DNA of 64,000 nt from Ctena decussata (lineage: Eukaryota; Mollusca; Bivalvia; Lucinida; Lucinidae). Under the pieces are notes generated by a model. It had not been told where the DNA came from. It ran no database searches and saw only the letters and a program-made list of their open reading frames with translations. A program made the translations under genes and the position numbers. The stretch covers positions 9,245,501-9,309,500 of the forward strand of contig OZ022498.1 of NCBI GenBank assembly GCA_963989385.1, read 5' to 3'. Within the stretch, counting starts at the first letter, position 1. Each line of letters begins with the position of its first letter. Shown in pieces: positions 35,106-47,240 of the stretch.

Positions 35106-35514
35106 TAGCATACAGTACAGACCCAGTTTACTCACTGTAGGTCTAAGATTCAGTTTGCTCAGACTCAATCTTCATTCATTTAAATGTTTTCTTGTTTTCT
35201 CACACCACATAATTCAGCAGGTGTAAGGCCAAGAAAAATGATTAATGTTTTATGTAATTTTGATGGAATCCTGCATCAAAATTACATAATTAAAAAGATC
35301 AGATGAGCTTCACTTTGAAAATAATTTCTTAGTAAAAAGCTTGTAATCTAATATGTTCTAACAGTCACCTCTAATCCCCCTTCTTTTTGTCACAGATGTT
35401 CCCTTTTCCTTTATTTTTTGGTGAGAAAGTATTTAACATCTTACTGGGAAAATGGTTTGTAAAATTACCTCCCCACACCCCCAACCATGCAAAAGTTTCT
35501 GGGGCATGCACTTA

Positions 35515-36312
35515 AACATGGAGTGGAGTCAACCTTTGGAGTGGAGCCTTGGAGTGGAGTGATTTTTTGAAATGGCTTTTTGGAGTGGAAATTAGGAGTG
35601 AACTTAGCTGACTCCGATTAGGGAAACGCCTGGAAAAGTAACCATGCCTTACCAATTCCAGGCAATGACCAGCTGACCAAGCTTGGCCTAGCAGGGCCTG
35701 ATTATGTGAAATGACATAATAGCTTGATTGATGACATAATACCTTGGACCCAGGCCAGACCAGGTCAGATATTAGAACATGCCCCTTTGCAACAGGTCAT
35801 CGCCCGTGACCAGTGAAGCATGGTTACTTTTCCAGAGAGAGTTGGCTAAGTTCATTCCAAATTTCCACTCCAAAAAAACATTCCACTCCAAGACTCTGCT
35901 CTAAAGGCTGACTCGTAGTATATGCCAAGTTTCTGGAGGGTAAGCATTAATTTTGGTTGACTCCACTCCATGTTTTAGTATATGCCAAGTTTCTGGAGTT
36001 CCAACTGTTTCTGGTAAGTCAGAAACAGTCTGAGCTACCCGAGCTCCATGTTTTAGTATATGCCAAGTTTCTGGAGTTACAACTGTTTCTGGTAAGTCAG
36101 AAACAGTCTGAGCTACCTGAGCTCCATGTTTTAGTATATGCCAAGTTTCTGGAGTTCCAACTGTTTCTGGTAAGTCAGAAACAGTCTGAGCTACCTGAGC
36201 TCCAGAAACTGGGCATATACTAAAACATGGAGTGGAGTCAATCTTTGGAGTGGAGCTTTGAGGTGGAGTGTTTTTAGAGTGGAAATTTGGAATGAACTTA
36301 CTTAGGCTGTAC
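35515..36312. mobile_element. Nested foldbacks with GGAGTGGAGTCAA arms
   Basis: Arms containing ATGGAGTGGAGTCAA occur forward at 35518-35610, reversed at 35840-35985 and forward again at 36205-36310. Between the first two sits another foldback (35630-35834). Between the last two are three tandem copies of an ~86-bp unit (35976-36200), each with a GTTTCTG/CAGAAAC hairpin. Confidence 0.75.
35630..35834. mobile_element. MITE with TGGAAAAGTAACCATGC ends
   Basis: Inverted ends TGGAAAAGTAACCATGC and GCATGGTTACTTTTCCA; the interior pairs TGACCAGCTGACC with CTGGTCAC-type sequence. It is inserted in the left half of the GGAGTGGAG foldback. Confidence 0.75.
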
Positions 36313-36429
36313 TTATAATGCAATCTTATTAAGTTGAGAAATAATATGAAGAGCCTAGGACTTCAGCCTGAGCACGTCTTTAGCTATAGATTCAAACAGA
36401 ATAGGATCCTTATTATGGAAGCCCTAGAG

Positions 36430-36795
36430 GGACTTCCAATATCATGACTTCCTTACTCCTTACATCTAATTAGGCTTTCCACTTCCTACTTCTAACTTCA
36501 GACTTTCCAACTTCTGTATACTTTCACCTTTTACATCTGATTTATTACTAGTTGGAAATCAGAAGTAAGAAGTTGTTCTAAGAAAGTGGAAGTCAGATAC
36601 TGGTAGTAATTGAAGTTAAGATGACAGAAGTAAGAAGAAGTAAGAAATGAGAAGTCAGATGAAAGAAGTTCGAAATAAGAAGCTGGCTATAAGAGCTTGG
36701 AAGTCAGAAGTATGCATTTAACTTCTAATTTCACAACTTCTTCATTCTAACTTCATGACTTCCCACTTCCAAGTACTCTAATTTCTGCATTCTTA
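36430..36795. repeat. Foldback of AAGTMAGAAGT words
   Basis: The left part is rich in ACTTCC/ACTTCTAACTTC, the middle in AAGTAAGAAGTTG, and the end returns to ACTTCTAATTTCAC, so long arms can pair. Terminal repeats are not well defined. Confidence 0.6.
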
Positions 36796-36984
36796 TTCAG
36801 AACCAAAGGTCCTGAAAAACAGGGGTTCGAGGATACCATAATTTTTCAGATACCATATTTGACTACAAGATGGGCTTAAATTTAAGTTCTCCCTCTACAA
36901 TGGCCGCCTTCTTGTGTAATTCTGCTATGAGATGGGTTTAATCCCTTCCAAAACAATACTGAAAATCTATTCATCTTATAAGCT

Positions 36985-37163
36985 GGAGGAGTGGCAGTAG
37001 TATAGTGGTTTACATGCTAGACTACCAACTAAGGGTTCACAGAGATTCAACCCCTCTTCCTCCGGTCTTTCAGATGAGATCTCACACTTAAAGGTCAATC
37101 TCCATATTTGGGACGTTAAACTTGAGTATATCTGGGACGTTAAACTTGGGTTCACTCACACAC
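36985..37163 (+). mobile_element. tRNA-derived SINE (SINE-D)
   Basis: Head GGCAGTAGTATAGTGG and a worn B box, then TTCCTCCGGTCTTTCAGATG, GGGACGTTAAACTTG (twice) and GTTCACTCACACACTCAC. It is a diverged copy of 54485-54653 with a partial duplication of the GGGACGTTAAAC block. Confidence 0.7.
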
Positions 37164-37263
37164 TCACTGTTATATAAGGTCTAGAATTCTGGTATTTTTT
37201 TTAAGGGGAAACCCCCATCTTCTTACTGAATAAATATGGTAGTTTCTGTTCAGTTTTCATATA

Positions 37264-37472
37264 ATAAGCCGCAACATGACAAAACCAACAAAATGGCATG
37301 TGCTCTGAGCGAAGACTCAATTCAGCCTGGAAATCTGCCCAGTCTAATCAGAATCTTTGCTGTCTGCTTGGTGCTAGCTTAGAGTCTTAGCTATACCCTT
37401 TAAGTGCACAACAAAGACTCTGATCAGACTGGGCGGCTGCCCAGGCTGATCTGAGTCTTTGCTAGGCGCACA
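37264..37472. mobile_element. MITE, GAGCCGCGACATGAC family (one end worn)
   Basis: AGCCGCAACATGACAAAACC at the left, GCCCAGGCTGATCTGAGTC toward the right; the right terminal repeat is lost after GGCGCACAT. Confidence 0.65.
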
Positions 37473-38582
37473 TTTTTTGAGAAAATTCTGTAAAAAAAAT
37501 AGCATCAAACCACCTTTTCTATGGAACTCTCAGACAGTTCCATTAGGTACAGGTATATAGACCTAGCTGGCACAAGTTAACCTTCAAATAACAGTTAAAT
37601 ACAAGTTAATCAGAACGCTAATGAGAAAAGTACCTGAATGCAGAAAAAAAGTCATAAGAACTTCAGGATCTCTTGGATGATAAAATCTATGGAATTTTCA
37701 GATTATCAGAAAAGTTTTTTATAGACAGGTTAACAGACACAACAAAAATCACTTAGCATAGATAATGATAATGTCTGTGCACCTGCACAATCTCAACATG
37801 GGAGTTGATGAGTTGATAAATTATGAAAGAATATCAAACTCTACTAAAGTGTATTGAGGTGAACCTGAAAATGTTAGTGAGATTCTCACTGAAACTATAC
37901 TGTGTCTACAAAGCTGAAAAACACCCCTATCCGTTTTGCAAAAGATCAACCAGTGGATTGTTCAGAACATTTTATTTTGGCTGCCTGGCTCGATCTTGGA
38001 GACTGTAAGTAAGATTTCTGTGAGAAACATCAATTGATAGTCCACAAAAAGATCTTGGTCTATACTTTTTGCTCATTGCTGTGGCATATATGCATCATTA
38101 TTTGAAACTCTAAAAGGCACCAGAGCATTTCTTGAGTTTTAAAATCACATACATAACAAATGGTGACAGAATGGGCTGACTGTTGGAAAACCATGAAAAC
38201 AACAGTAAGCATGTTTGATCAATGAGTGCAGCTGGTGGGGCCTTGAATCTAATAAGCAGCTTTCCCATAAGAGAGCTTTCTGCCACTAATGGAAACTGAC
38301 CAAGTTTAGATGACCGCCAGCACACATAATTGATTAATGGCAGATTAACATTCCCCTGGGTTGGCAACTGCAGCAGCTAATGCAGAATAATGATGAAAAT
38401 TGTCCATTGATTTGAATAATGCATTGATACTAATTATAGTTTCCACTTCTGCAAACCATACTAACCCTATTCTGACAACTTTTTGTTATGGTCAAGTATG
38501 GGACAATCCACTTGTCTGGTGCCAGAGTTGTTTAAAGATGCAAATTTAACTGATCACATCTACCCAGGCAGATGGATATTAA

Positions 38583-38761
38583 CCCATTGCATTCTGGGTA
38601 TTTTTTGTCATCTGCTGAAATTGTCGTCTGCATTAAAAATCAAGAATATTTTGACAATATTGGTCTAACCAACTTTTGTAGAAATGAAGTCTATGCAGCA
38701 AACAGTTTGGATATCAGATCAGGCCCAGTTACCCCATAAGGGGTATCCCAAATGGAATGGG
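38583..38761. mobile_element. piggyBac-like MITE (TTAA), family 1, reverse
   Basis: TTAA at 38579-38582 and 38762-38765, ends CCCATTGCATTCTGGG and CCAAATGGAATGGG. Interior ATATTTTGACAATATTGG and GCAAACAGTTTGGAT match 4423-4639 in opposite orientation. Confidence 0.85.
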
Positions 38762-39704
38762 TTAAAGTGAATGTAAAATGCCCCCATGTTTTTCAGCCAT
38801 TTTTACTATGGAATATAACTTTTAAGACTTCCTGCTTGCTTTGGTTACTATGGTATTCTCCTTTTGATGACATGGTCAATACTCAACAAATTGGCATGAC
38901 TAAATTATCTGAATTAAGCAGCAAGTCCATGAAAACCACTGGTTTTGCTATTTACATTGTGTCTAGCTAAACCTTCGTGATATGCTTTTGATATTTCCCC
39001 AGTGTTTGTGACAAAAGATATCAATCCCAACCCTCACCCAATATTGTTGTACGCATTTGCCCCCAGTGCACCAAAGTCTCTTATAACAATCCAGGAAATG
39101 CATATCTTTGCAAAAATAAATGACATTACAGGATGGTTGCTTCTAGCCAATACAAACTGCAGTACAATTTGTATTTACTAGAAGCAATGATCCTATAAGA
39201 TACCAAAAAGTAACAGAATACATGTAAACAAAGACAGTGATTTCATAAAACTGCAATATTAAAGCAGCTCAACATCGGGAAAAACATTGCTGGCATTTAT
39301 ATGATGCCAACTTTCCTGCATCAGAACAGTGCATGGCCAAAGAGCATTGGCCAGCACATTATTTGAATATTACATATACCATATAGCCAGAAATAAATAT
39401 GAAGCCACAAGCAGACTGAACAGAATGTGCAATGCCAGTTTGGAACTTCATGACTTTGCATGTACCGTTTTTCCTGGTGCCTGTAGATTATGTTTTGACT
39501 TTAATTTGTGTTTTTCATCAGTAGAATAAGGGATGGGAAGACTTGAGGTGTCTGGGTACACATCCCTATTTTTCTGCCATTTTTACAAAGGGGAATGATG
39601 TCGTTGACTTCCTGTTTGCTTCCATGGACAACGAAGCCCAAGATGAGTTTAATAACTCTTACAGGAAAGAATTTGCTCCATGTAATACCTGTGTCTTGCT
39701 TCTG

Positions 39705-40798
39705 CTAATGGTGTCTCTGATGCAGTAACTAAATGTGTATATGTACACCTTCATGATTTTCCGACATTTCTGTCTCACCTGGATTTGTATTCTGTCTTGC
39801 CTGATTTGGTATGCATACACCTTCATGATTTTCTGACATTTCTGTCTCACCTGGATTTGTATTCTGTCTTGCCTGATTTGGTATGCATACACCTTCATGA
39901 TTTTCTGACATTTCTGTCTCACCTGGATTTGTATTCTGTCTTGCCTGATTTGGTATGCATACACCTTCATGATTTTCCGACATTTCTGTCTCACCTGGAT
40001 TTGTATTCTGTCTTGCCTGATTTGGTATGCATACACCTTCATGATTTTCTGACATTTCTGTTTCCCCTGGATTAAGTGTGGGTACACCTTCATGGTTTTC
40101 TGACATTCCTGTCTCCCCTGGATTAAGTGTGGGTACTCCTTCATGGTTTTCAACACTTATGTCTCCCCTGGATTAAGTATGGGTACACCTTCATGGTTTT
40201 CCAATATTTCTGTCTCACCTGGATTTAGTGTGGGTACACCTTTATGGTTTTCCGACATTTCTGTCTCCCCTGGATTAAGTGTGGGTACACCTTCATGATT
40301 TTCTGACATTTCTGTCTCGCCTGAATTAAGTATGGGTACACCTTCATGGTTTTCCAACATTTCTGTCTCGCCTGATTAGAAGTGGGTACACCTTCATGGT
40401 TTTCCAACATTTCTGTCTCACCTTGATTAAGTATTGGTACACCTACATGGCTATCCCACATTTCTGTCTCGCCTGAATTAAGTATGGGTACACCTTCATG
40501 GCTATCCAACATTTTTGTCTTGCCTGGATTAAGTATGGTTAACATTTTTGTCTTGCCTGGATTAAGTATGGGTACACCTTCATGGTTTTCCAATATTTCT
40601 GTCTCGCCAAGATTAAGTACTGGTACACCTTCATAGTTTTCCAACATTTCTGCCTTATCCAGATTAAGTATGGGTACACCTTCATGGTTTTCCAACATTT
40701 CTGTCTTGCCTGCCTGCCAGGCAGGCGAGACAGAAATGTCGGAAAACCATGAAGGTTCACCCATACATCTTAAGCTGCAGCATCAGAGACATCATTAA
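39705..40798. mobile_element. Foldback element with minisatellite in one arm
   Basis: Outer arms GGTGTCTCTGATGCAG and CTGCAGCATCAGAGAC. The right arm holds a single GACAGAAATGTCGGAAAACC-ATGAAGG copy (40727-40760), next to the centre TGCCTGCCAGGCAGGC. The left arm holds the complementary sequence amplified about seventeen times (39745-40705), first as 72-bp units and then as ~60-bp units with TACACCTTCATGG and CCAACATTTCTGTCTC. Since 72 is divisible by three, long repeated open frames run through it without biological meaning. Confidence 0.85.
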
Positions 40799-40902
40799 CT
40801 GCAGCAGATTATCTAAATTGCATGTCTTACTGTTATCTGAGATATCAGATAAACATCAAAAACAGTTCTTCTGCAGACAAAACAATTACCAGCTCTTTTA
40901 AG

Positions 40903-42942
40903 ACAAGAATTCCGCGGATTGCTATGTCGCACCTGCACTGTGCTTCCACAGTAGTAAAGACTATAATTAAAAAGAACTTGTATGAGAAATGGGCAAAAAT
41001 GCTAGGGTCAACACAACTTTTGATGTAAAATTTTACTAAGTCAGAATAGCATAAAATATAGGTCAGGGTAGGAATAATTGCAACATCCCTCATGAACATT
41101 CCAAATAGAAACTTTACGTCAGGTGTGACGACTACAGGTATCATATTTTAAGACAAAAGGACTAAAATGCTAGGGCCGACACAATTTTGGGTGTAAAATT
41201 TTGCAAAGTCAGCAAAGCATGAAATATATGTCAAAAGTAAATTAATTGCAACAGCACTCAAGAACATTCTAAGAAACAAGAATTCCGCGGAATGCGGTGT
41301 CTCGCCTGCTGGCGCTTTGTCACAAAACAAAGCTAAATCAGTAAAGATGTATGCATGAACCAAGTTTCTTGGCTCTAGCCCTTATAGTTTCTGAGAAACA
41401 GACCTAAATGGGAAAACTCAACAAAAAATTGCAAAGTCAGTCAACCGTAAAATGTTGGTCAAGACTCAATATTGATTATGACTTTAAGCTCTTCGCTTCC
41501 AGATGTATGCATGACCCAAGTTTCAAGGCTCTAGCCCTTATAGTTGCTGAGAAACAGATGCGAAAACAAAAAATTGCAAAGTCAGACAACCGTAAAATTT
41601 AGGTCAAGACTCAATATTGATGATGGCTTTGAGATTTACTCTTCTGGATGCATGCATGTACCAAGTTTCATGGCTTTAGCTCTTCTGGTTTCTGAGAAAA
41701 TGACATAAATGCGAAAACTTGACAAAAAATTGTAAAGTCAGTCAACCGTAAAAAGTAGGTCAAGACTCAATATTGATGATGACTTTGAGATCTACTCTTC
41801 CAGCAGTACGCATGAACCATGTTTCATGGCTCTAGCCCTTATAGTTTCTTAGAAAATGACCTTAACACGAAAACTTGACAAAAAATTGCAAAGTCAGTCA
41901 ACCGTAAAATTTAGGTCAAGACTCAGTATTGATGATGGCTTTGAGATCTACTCTTCTAGATGTAAGCATGGACCAAATTTCACGGCTCTAGCCCTTATAG
42001 TTGCTGAGAAAATGACCTAAACACGAAAACTCGTCAAAAAATTGCGAAGTCAGTCAACCGTAAAATGTAGGTCAAGACTCAATATTGATAATGGCTTTGA
42101 AATCTACTCTTCCAGATGTATGCATGAACCAAGTTTCATGGCTCTAGCCCTTGTAGTTTCTGAGAAAATGACCTAAACACGAAAACTCGACAAAGTTTAC
42201 GCCGCCGACGACGACGACAACGACGACACCGGAAAAGCAATACATATAGTCTCGCCTCTGCTTCGCAGGCGAGACAAAAACTCTATGCCAGGTTTGATGA
42301 TTCTAACACTAGCATCATAATAATTTTGAATGAAAAGTTTCCGAAGTCAGCAGAGCATGAAATATAGGTCAAGGTATAAATAAGAGCAACAGCCCTCGAG
42401 AACATTCTCAGAAGAAGCTTTACACCAGGTTTGATGATTGTAGTTATCATAGTTTGCGAGAAATAGACTTAAACGTTAGGGTCGACGTAAATGTTGGTGG
42501 TCAGCTTTACAAAGTCAGCAGAGCATGAAATATATGTCAAGGGTAAAAATAAGAGCAACAATCCTCAAGAACATTCTTAGAAGAAGCTTTATGCCAGGTT
42601 TGATGACTGTAGGTATCATAGTTTGCGAGACATGTTCTTAAACACTAGGGTCGAGGCTAGGGTTGACTTAATTGTTGATGGACAGTTTTACAAAGTAATC
42701 AGAGCATGAAATATAAGTCATGGGTAAAAATAAGAGCAACAGCCCTCGAGAACATTCTAAGAAGAAGCTTTATGCCAGGTTTGATGATTGTAGGTATTAT
42801 AGTTTGCGAGAAATGGACTTAACACTAGGGTCGACGTAATCGTTGACGGATGGACGGACGTACGGACGAACGGAATGACTGACGGACGGACGGAAAAGTG
42901 AACTCCTATATCGCACCTTGCTAAAGCAGGTGCGACAAAAAC
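40903..42942 (+). mobile_element. Pearl/HINE-like element, host of a nested copy
   Basis: Begins ACAAGAATTCCGCGGATTGC then TGTCGCACCTGC; ends TATCGCACCTTGCTAAAGC with the hairpin GCACCT-TGCTAAAGC-AGGTGC and GACAAAAAC. The core units contain GCAAAGTCAGCAAAGCATG, AGAACATTCTAAGAAG and GCCAGGTTTGATGA. A GACGGACGG microsatellite lies at 42840-42895. Between 41276 and 42280 it is interrupted by a second element, and its core resumes directly afterwards with TATGCCAGGTTTGATG. Confidence 0.8.
41276..42280 (+). mobile_element. Pearl/HINE-like element nested in another
   Basis: Begins ACAAGAATTCCGCGGAATGC then GTCTCGCCTGCTGGCG; ends TAGTCTCGCCTCTGCTTCGC with AGGCGAGACAAAAA. About six ~155-bp units recur (CCAAGTTTCATGGCTCTAGC, AGTCAGTCAACCGTAAAA, GGTCAAGACTCAATATTG). 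The microsatellite is GCCGACGACGACGAC near 42200. It shares its first 16 or so bases with the element it entered. Confidence 0.8.
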
Positions 42943-43137
42943 AAATAATTTACTAATTTATCTTGAAGCAGTATGAGAGAAAGACATTTCAAATTTATCG
43001 CTAATGTAGCATTAAGTGACTCTTATGTAATCTTACTCAAAGAATGGGAAACAGTTTCTAATATTGTGGTGGGTTCATAATTTAACTATTCCGTTATCCC
43101 CACTCTGTCCCCCCCCCTCCCCGCCCTTTTTACTTTA

Positions 43138-43160
43138 CCCCCCCCCCCCCCCCCCCCCCT
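43138..43160 (+). repeat. Poly-C tract
   Basis: A run of more than 20 C within a C/T-rich stretch (43098-43170) that also contains CCCTTTTTACT twice, suggesting a small tandem duplication. Confidence 0.9.
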
Positions 43161-43462
43161 CCCTGCCCTTTTTACTACAGACAAGCATTTTTTTTCATCC
43201 TGAAAACATTCTATTTCTTTGCCAAACTCAAATATGCAAATTTACTCTAGTTCTATTGCAGGACTCAGACTTTTTGGTACAGGTATTAACATGGTACCCA
43301 AGTGAATGGATGCCCCATTTCCTGCTATGCCTTAAGAAATGTGAAAGCCAGCAAAGTAAAATAGCTCACTCACTGTGCCTCTTAAAGTTGTCTTTCTGTG
43401 ATAGTGCCTGCTTTCTGATGTCTATTATATGGACCATGATGGAACTCCAGATTGGAAGAACA

Positions 43463-44863
43463 ACAAGAGGCCCACGGGCCACAAAGCTCACCAGAGCTCT
43501 AGCTCAAAATTGCTTTCAAAACTGCTGTCACATTTGTACAGGCTAATACAAAATATACTACTACAAAGTCTCAGTCTGACAGTCTGTTGAGTTGATAACA
43601 AAATATATAACTGTTTTCCATATTTTGATTGCAGTGAAATTTTCCCATTGTGCCATAGCAACCAAACGAAAGAGCTGATTCTCATAAAAGAAAAACACAT
43701 ATTTTCACTTCCCCAGCCCAAAGATACTAAAGATAAAATCAGCCCAATCGGCCTAGTGGCTTCAGAAGGGATCATTTTTTAAGGGATTTTTTTCCTTCTT
43801 TTGCTTTATGGCTTGCATGACAACCAATAATAAAAAGGGAAGTGGACCAAAAACATATAGCTGACAGAAGACTTCTCAAGAAACATTTGAATAAAAGTTT
43901 TGTCAGCATATCTGCAATGGCTTGGCAGTAAATGCGATTTTTCAATTTTCCCCATTATAAGTCAATGCAACTCTAAGTTGCCATAGCAACCAAACTAAAG
44001 GGCAGATTTTCATAAAAAACACAAACTTTCAATCCCCCAGCCTAAGGATACTACAGATGAAATCTGGGCCTTATCTGTCCAGTGGCTTCTTCAGGAGGAG
44101 ATAATTTTGTAATTATTTTTTTCCATTATTTTTGCATTTTGGTTTCCATGGCAACCAATAAAAGGAGCAGTGGGCCCAAAAACATCAACGCTAACAGAAG
44201 ACTTCTCAAGGAACATTTCTATAAAAGTCTTGCAAGCATATCTGCAATAGCTTGGCAGTAAATGCTATTTTTCAATTTTCCCCATTATAAGTCTATGGGA
44301 ACTCTAAGTTGCCATAGCAACCAAACTAAAGGGCAGATTTTCATAAAAAACACAAACTTTCAATCCCCCAGCCCAAGGATACTAAAGATGACAGCTAGGC
44401 CTTATCTGTCCAGTGGTTCCAGAGGAGATAGTTTTTAAGTATTTTTTTTACTTTTTGATTGCATTTTGGTTTTCATGGCAACCAATAAAAGGGCAGTGGG
44501 CCAAAATATCATACAGCTGATAGAGGACTTCTCAAGAAACATTTCTATAAAAGTTCTGTCAACATTTCTGCAATGGCTTGGCAGAAAATGCCATTTTTCA
44601 ATTTTCCCCATTATAAGTCTATGGGAACTCTAAGTTGCCATAGCAACCAAACTAAAGGGCAGATTTTCATAAAAAACATAAACTTTCAATCCCCCAGGCC
44701 AAGGATGCTACAGATGAAATTTGGGACCAATCGGCCCAGTGGCTTCAGAGGAGATGTTGTTTAAAAGTGTTGACGGACGACGACATACGACAGACGCCGA
44801 CGACGACGGACAACTGCCTATCCTATAAGCTCCCCCGGAGCCTTCGGCTCTGGTGAGCTAATA
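43463..44863 (+). mobile_element. Pearl/HINE-like element with ~325-bp core
   Basis: Starts ACAAGAGGCCCACGGGCC and GCTCACCAGAG; ends CTATAAGCTCCCCCGGAGCC, hairpin GAGCC-TTC-GGCTC, GGTGAGCTAA. Four core units are marked by TTGCCATAGCAACCAAACTA near 43980, 44312 and 44637 and a diverged one near 43655. A GACGGACGACGAC microsatellite (44772-44812) precedes the terminal hairpin. Same family ends as the element at 18497. Confidence 0.8.
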
Positions 44864-45687
44864 AGAACACCAGTGAACAACATTGGGGAAAACCAGACCT
44901 GTCCACGTACATGTACATGATAAAAACTTTAACCCAAACATCCAATTCAAATGCTGGTGCTGATGCTGAAGATGATGTATAGCTCGATCTTCCTGTATTT
45001 TCTTACTAACCTTGAAAAGTACTAAAACAGTGATAGTGCAGGATAATTTGAGGGTTTTTTATTCTGTCAAAACCACAGCTGAATATGAGGCTAATTCATG
45101 GGACACTTTTGAAATATTTAGCTAATAATACAGTCAAACCTGTCTCAATCAACCTACTTATCATCTTAATATCTTAATAAACGGACAGAATGTACTTAGG
45201 AGGTCCTCAGATAATACTAGATGTCATCGCCAAAATGACACTTTTCATACCAAAAAGTGACAAAAAATGTTTACCTTATTTGCGCTTACTATAAATATTG
45301 GATTTACAGTTTTCTATAATTGATTTCCATGTAGTTTCCCCTTCATACAAGACCATTAACCTATATATTCTATTATGAGGTACTCTATAAAATGTTGGCA
45401 GACAGTGCAGAAAGAGCAGCCTGAGCTAGGTCTACACTGTATCCTGCACAGGTATCTGTGTCCAAATATAATCACAGGATAAATACCACATCATAGGCGC
45501 CTTTTAATTGATATTATCATTTGTACCAGAGGGCAGTTATGATGGTCAGCTGTCTCAGTAAGTGTAGATGGTCATTTACCACTCACTCTATGCATCTGTC
45601 AACATGGTGGTGTTTGCCACTGACAATTATAACCTACCATATCTATTCTAATTATAAACACCCAAGAGCAGTTGCAATTTTAAAGTC

Positions 45688-46020
45688 CACAGGGTATAAT
45701 CTATTCCGCTAAGTTTCGCTTCCTGCAGAGACTGTACATCATATTTGGCTTCCGCTGAGACTGTCCGCAAACTCTTGCTTCCTGCTGAGACTTCTGTACA
45801 TGATAAATGGCTTCCTGCAGATACTGTACGCGTGATTCTGCTTCCTGCCAAGGCTCTTGGCAGGAAGCAGAGTCACCCAGACAGTCTCGGCAGGAAGCCA
45901 TTTTTCAAGGACAGTAGTCTCTGCAGGAAGCAAGAGTTCGCGGACAGTCTCGACGGAACCCAAATATGATGGACAGTCTCTGCATGAAGCGAAAATTAGC
46001 GGAATCGATTATACCCTGTG
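45688..46020. mobile_element. 333-bp foldback, CACAGGGTATAAT ends
   Basis: Inverted ends CACAGGGTATAATC and GATTATACCCTGTG with almost matching arms throughout: GCTTCCTGCAGAGACTG faces CAGTCTCTGCATGAAGC. The centre is CCAAGGCTCTTGG. CTTCCTGC-x-GAGACTGT words recur about every 50 bp within each arm. Mirrored open frames on both strands are a result of the symmetry. Confidence 0.85.
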
Positions 46021-47003
46021 AAGTCTTAAATCAGACATTCTTGAGACAAAATATGAGTTAATGTACAATCAGCTTTCCATGTTTCAATATTTCCATAAAA
46101 GTGGAAGGAAATGTTTAATAGAGAGGGGGCATTTATTGGAATATATAGGATACCATTGGTATCTGGCTGTTTCTTTTTCAATATGCATGGTCATTTAATA
46201 TGTTTCATTAAAGAAATGGGTACCATATTCAAACAAATTACAGAGTGTACCATTTGATGATGAAAAGCCATACAGCACAAAGCAACTAGCTAAAATACTA
46301 AGTGTATGTATATCCATGAAGATTAAGCAGAATCCACAAGTCTGAGGACAACCTGGCTGAATCAATTTACAATAAATGTCATTGCACCTACTGAACCATA
46401 AAATGTGTCACCTGGTTTTTAAAAATTATGACAGTATCTCAAAATCCATCAAGATAAAATCAGATTTTTATTACAAACAATTTAACATATAAAATCCCTA
46501 AAACCACAAAATTAATTTCCACTATTATATGGTTGGCTGAAAGGTGTCAGGTAGTAACAGGTCACATGGTGCATGACTGCATTACTGAACCATGGGCAGG
46601 GAAATGGGACCAGGACATCTGAGCAAAAAGCATACATAATTTGCCCACTCTGATCAACATCTTGAAGATTATTTGGATTTCTCAAGAGCAACATTCTGTT
46701 GGACTACGTGAATTGACTGGCTCTGATGACATTCTGTGGAAGCTGACTTGAGCCATCCTGACTTGTCAAATCCTCAGGTATATTTTCATCTACATCACTG
46801 AAATAATCATCACCTTGCATGATGGTTTTCCAAATCATTACACTTTATCTCTCTACCTTTAGGGGTCCACAGCCCCATGCAGACAAGTCAGGCTCTAATG
46901 ATATTTGAATTTTTTTTTTTTTTCATTTTCCAAAAAAAGAAATATTGTGGCTCATCATTAAAACCTCAAAGTGTTTCTAATGAGGGGCCATGCACAAGGT
47001 AAG

Positions 47004-47240
47004 TTATGAGCCACAACACAACAAAAGCAACAAAGCGGCATATGTGCCCAGCTAAGAAGCAGATCTAGCCTGGGCATCCACCCAGTCTGATCAGAGTCTA
47101 TGATGTGTGCTTATAGGGTAGCTAAGGGTCTAAGCAAGCTCCATGCGCACAGCAAAGACTCTGATTAGACTGGACGGCTGCCCAGGCTGATCTAAGTCAT
47201 CACTGTGCACATTATGTCACTTTGTTTTGTTGTCCCTTAA
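47004..47240. mobile_element. MITE, GAGCCGCGACATGAC family
   Basis: ATGAGCCACAACACAACAAA at the left and CACTTTGTTTTGTTGTCCC at the right, interior GCCCAGGCTGATCTAAGTC; diverged copy of 6061-6303. Confidence 0.7.

Noticed and set aside
39659..40764. Minus-strand frames of up to 179 codons with repeated EMSENHEGV or KIMKVYAY motifs
   Set aside because: They arise because the minisatellite period (72 or ~60 bp) is close to a multiple of three; several frames are open at once and there is no start context or splice support.
45648..45969. Similar frames on both strands (SAGS..RTVSAE and ETVRKLLLPAETS types)
   Set aside because: Mirrored frames are the expected result of the near-perfect foldback at 45688-46020.
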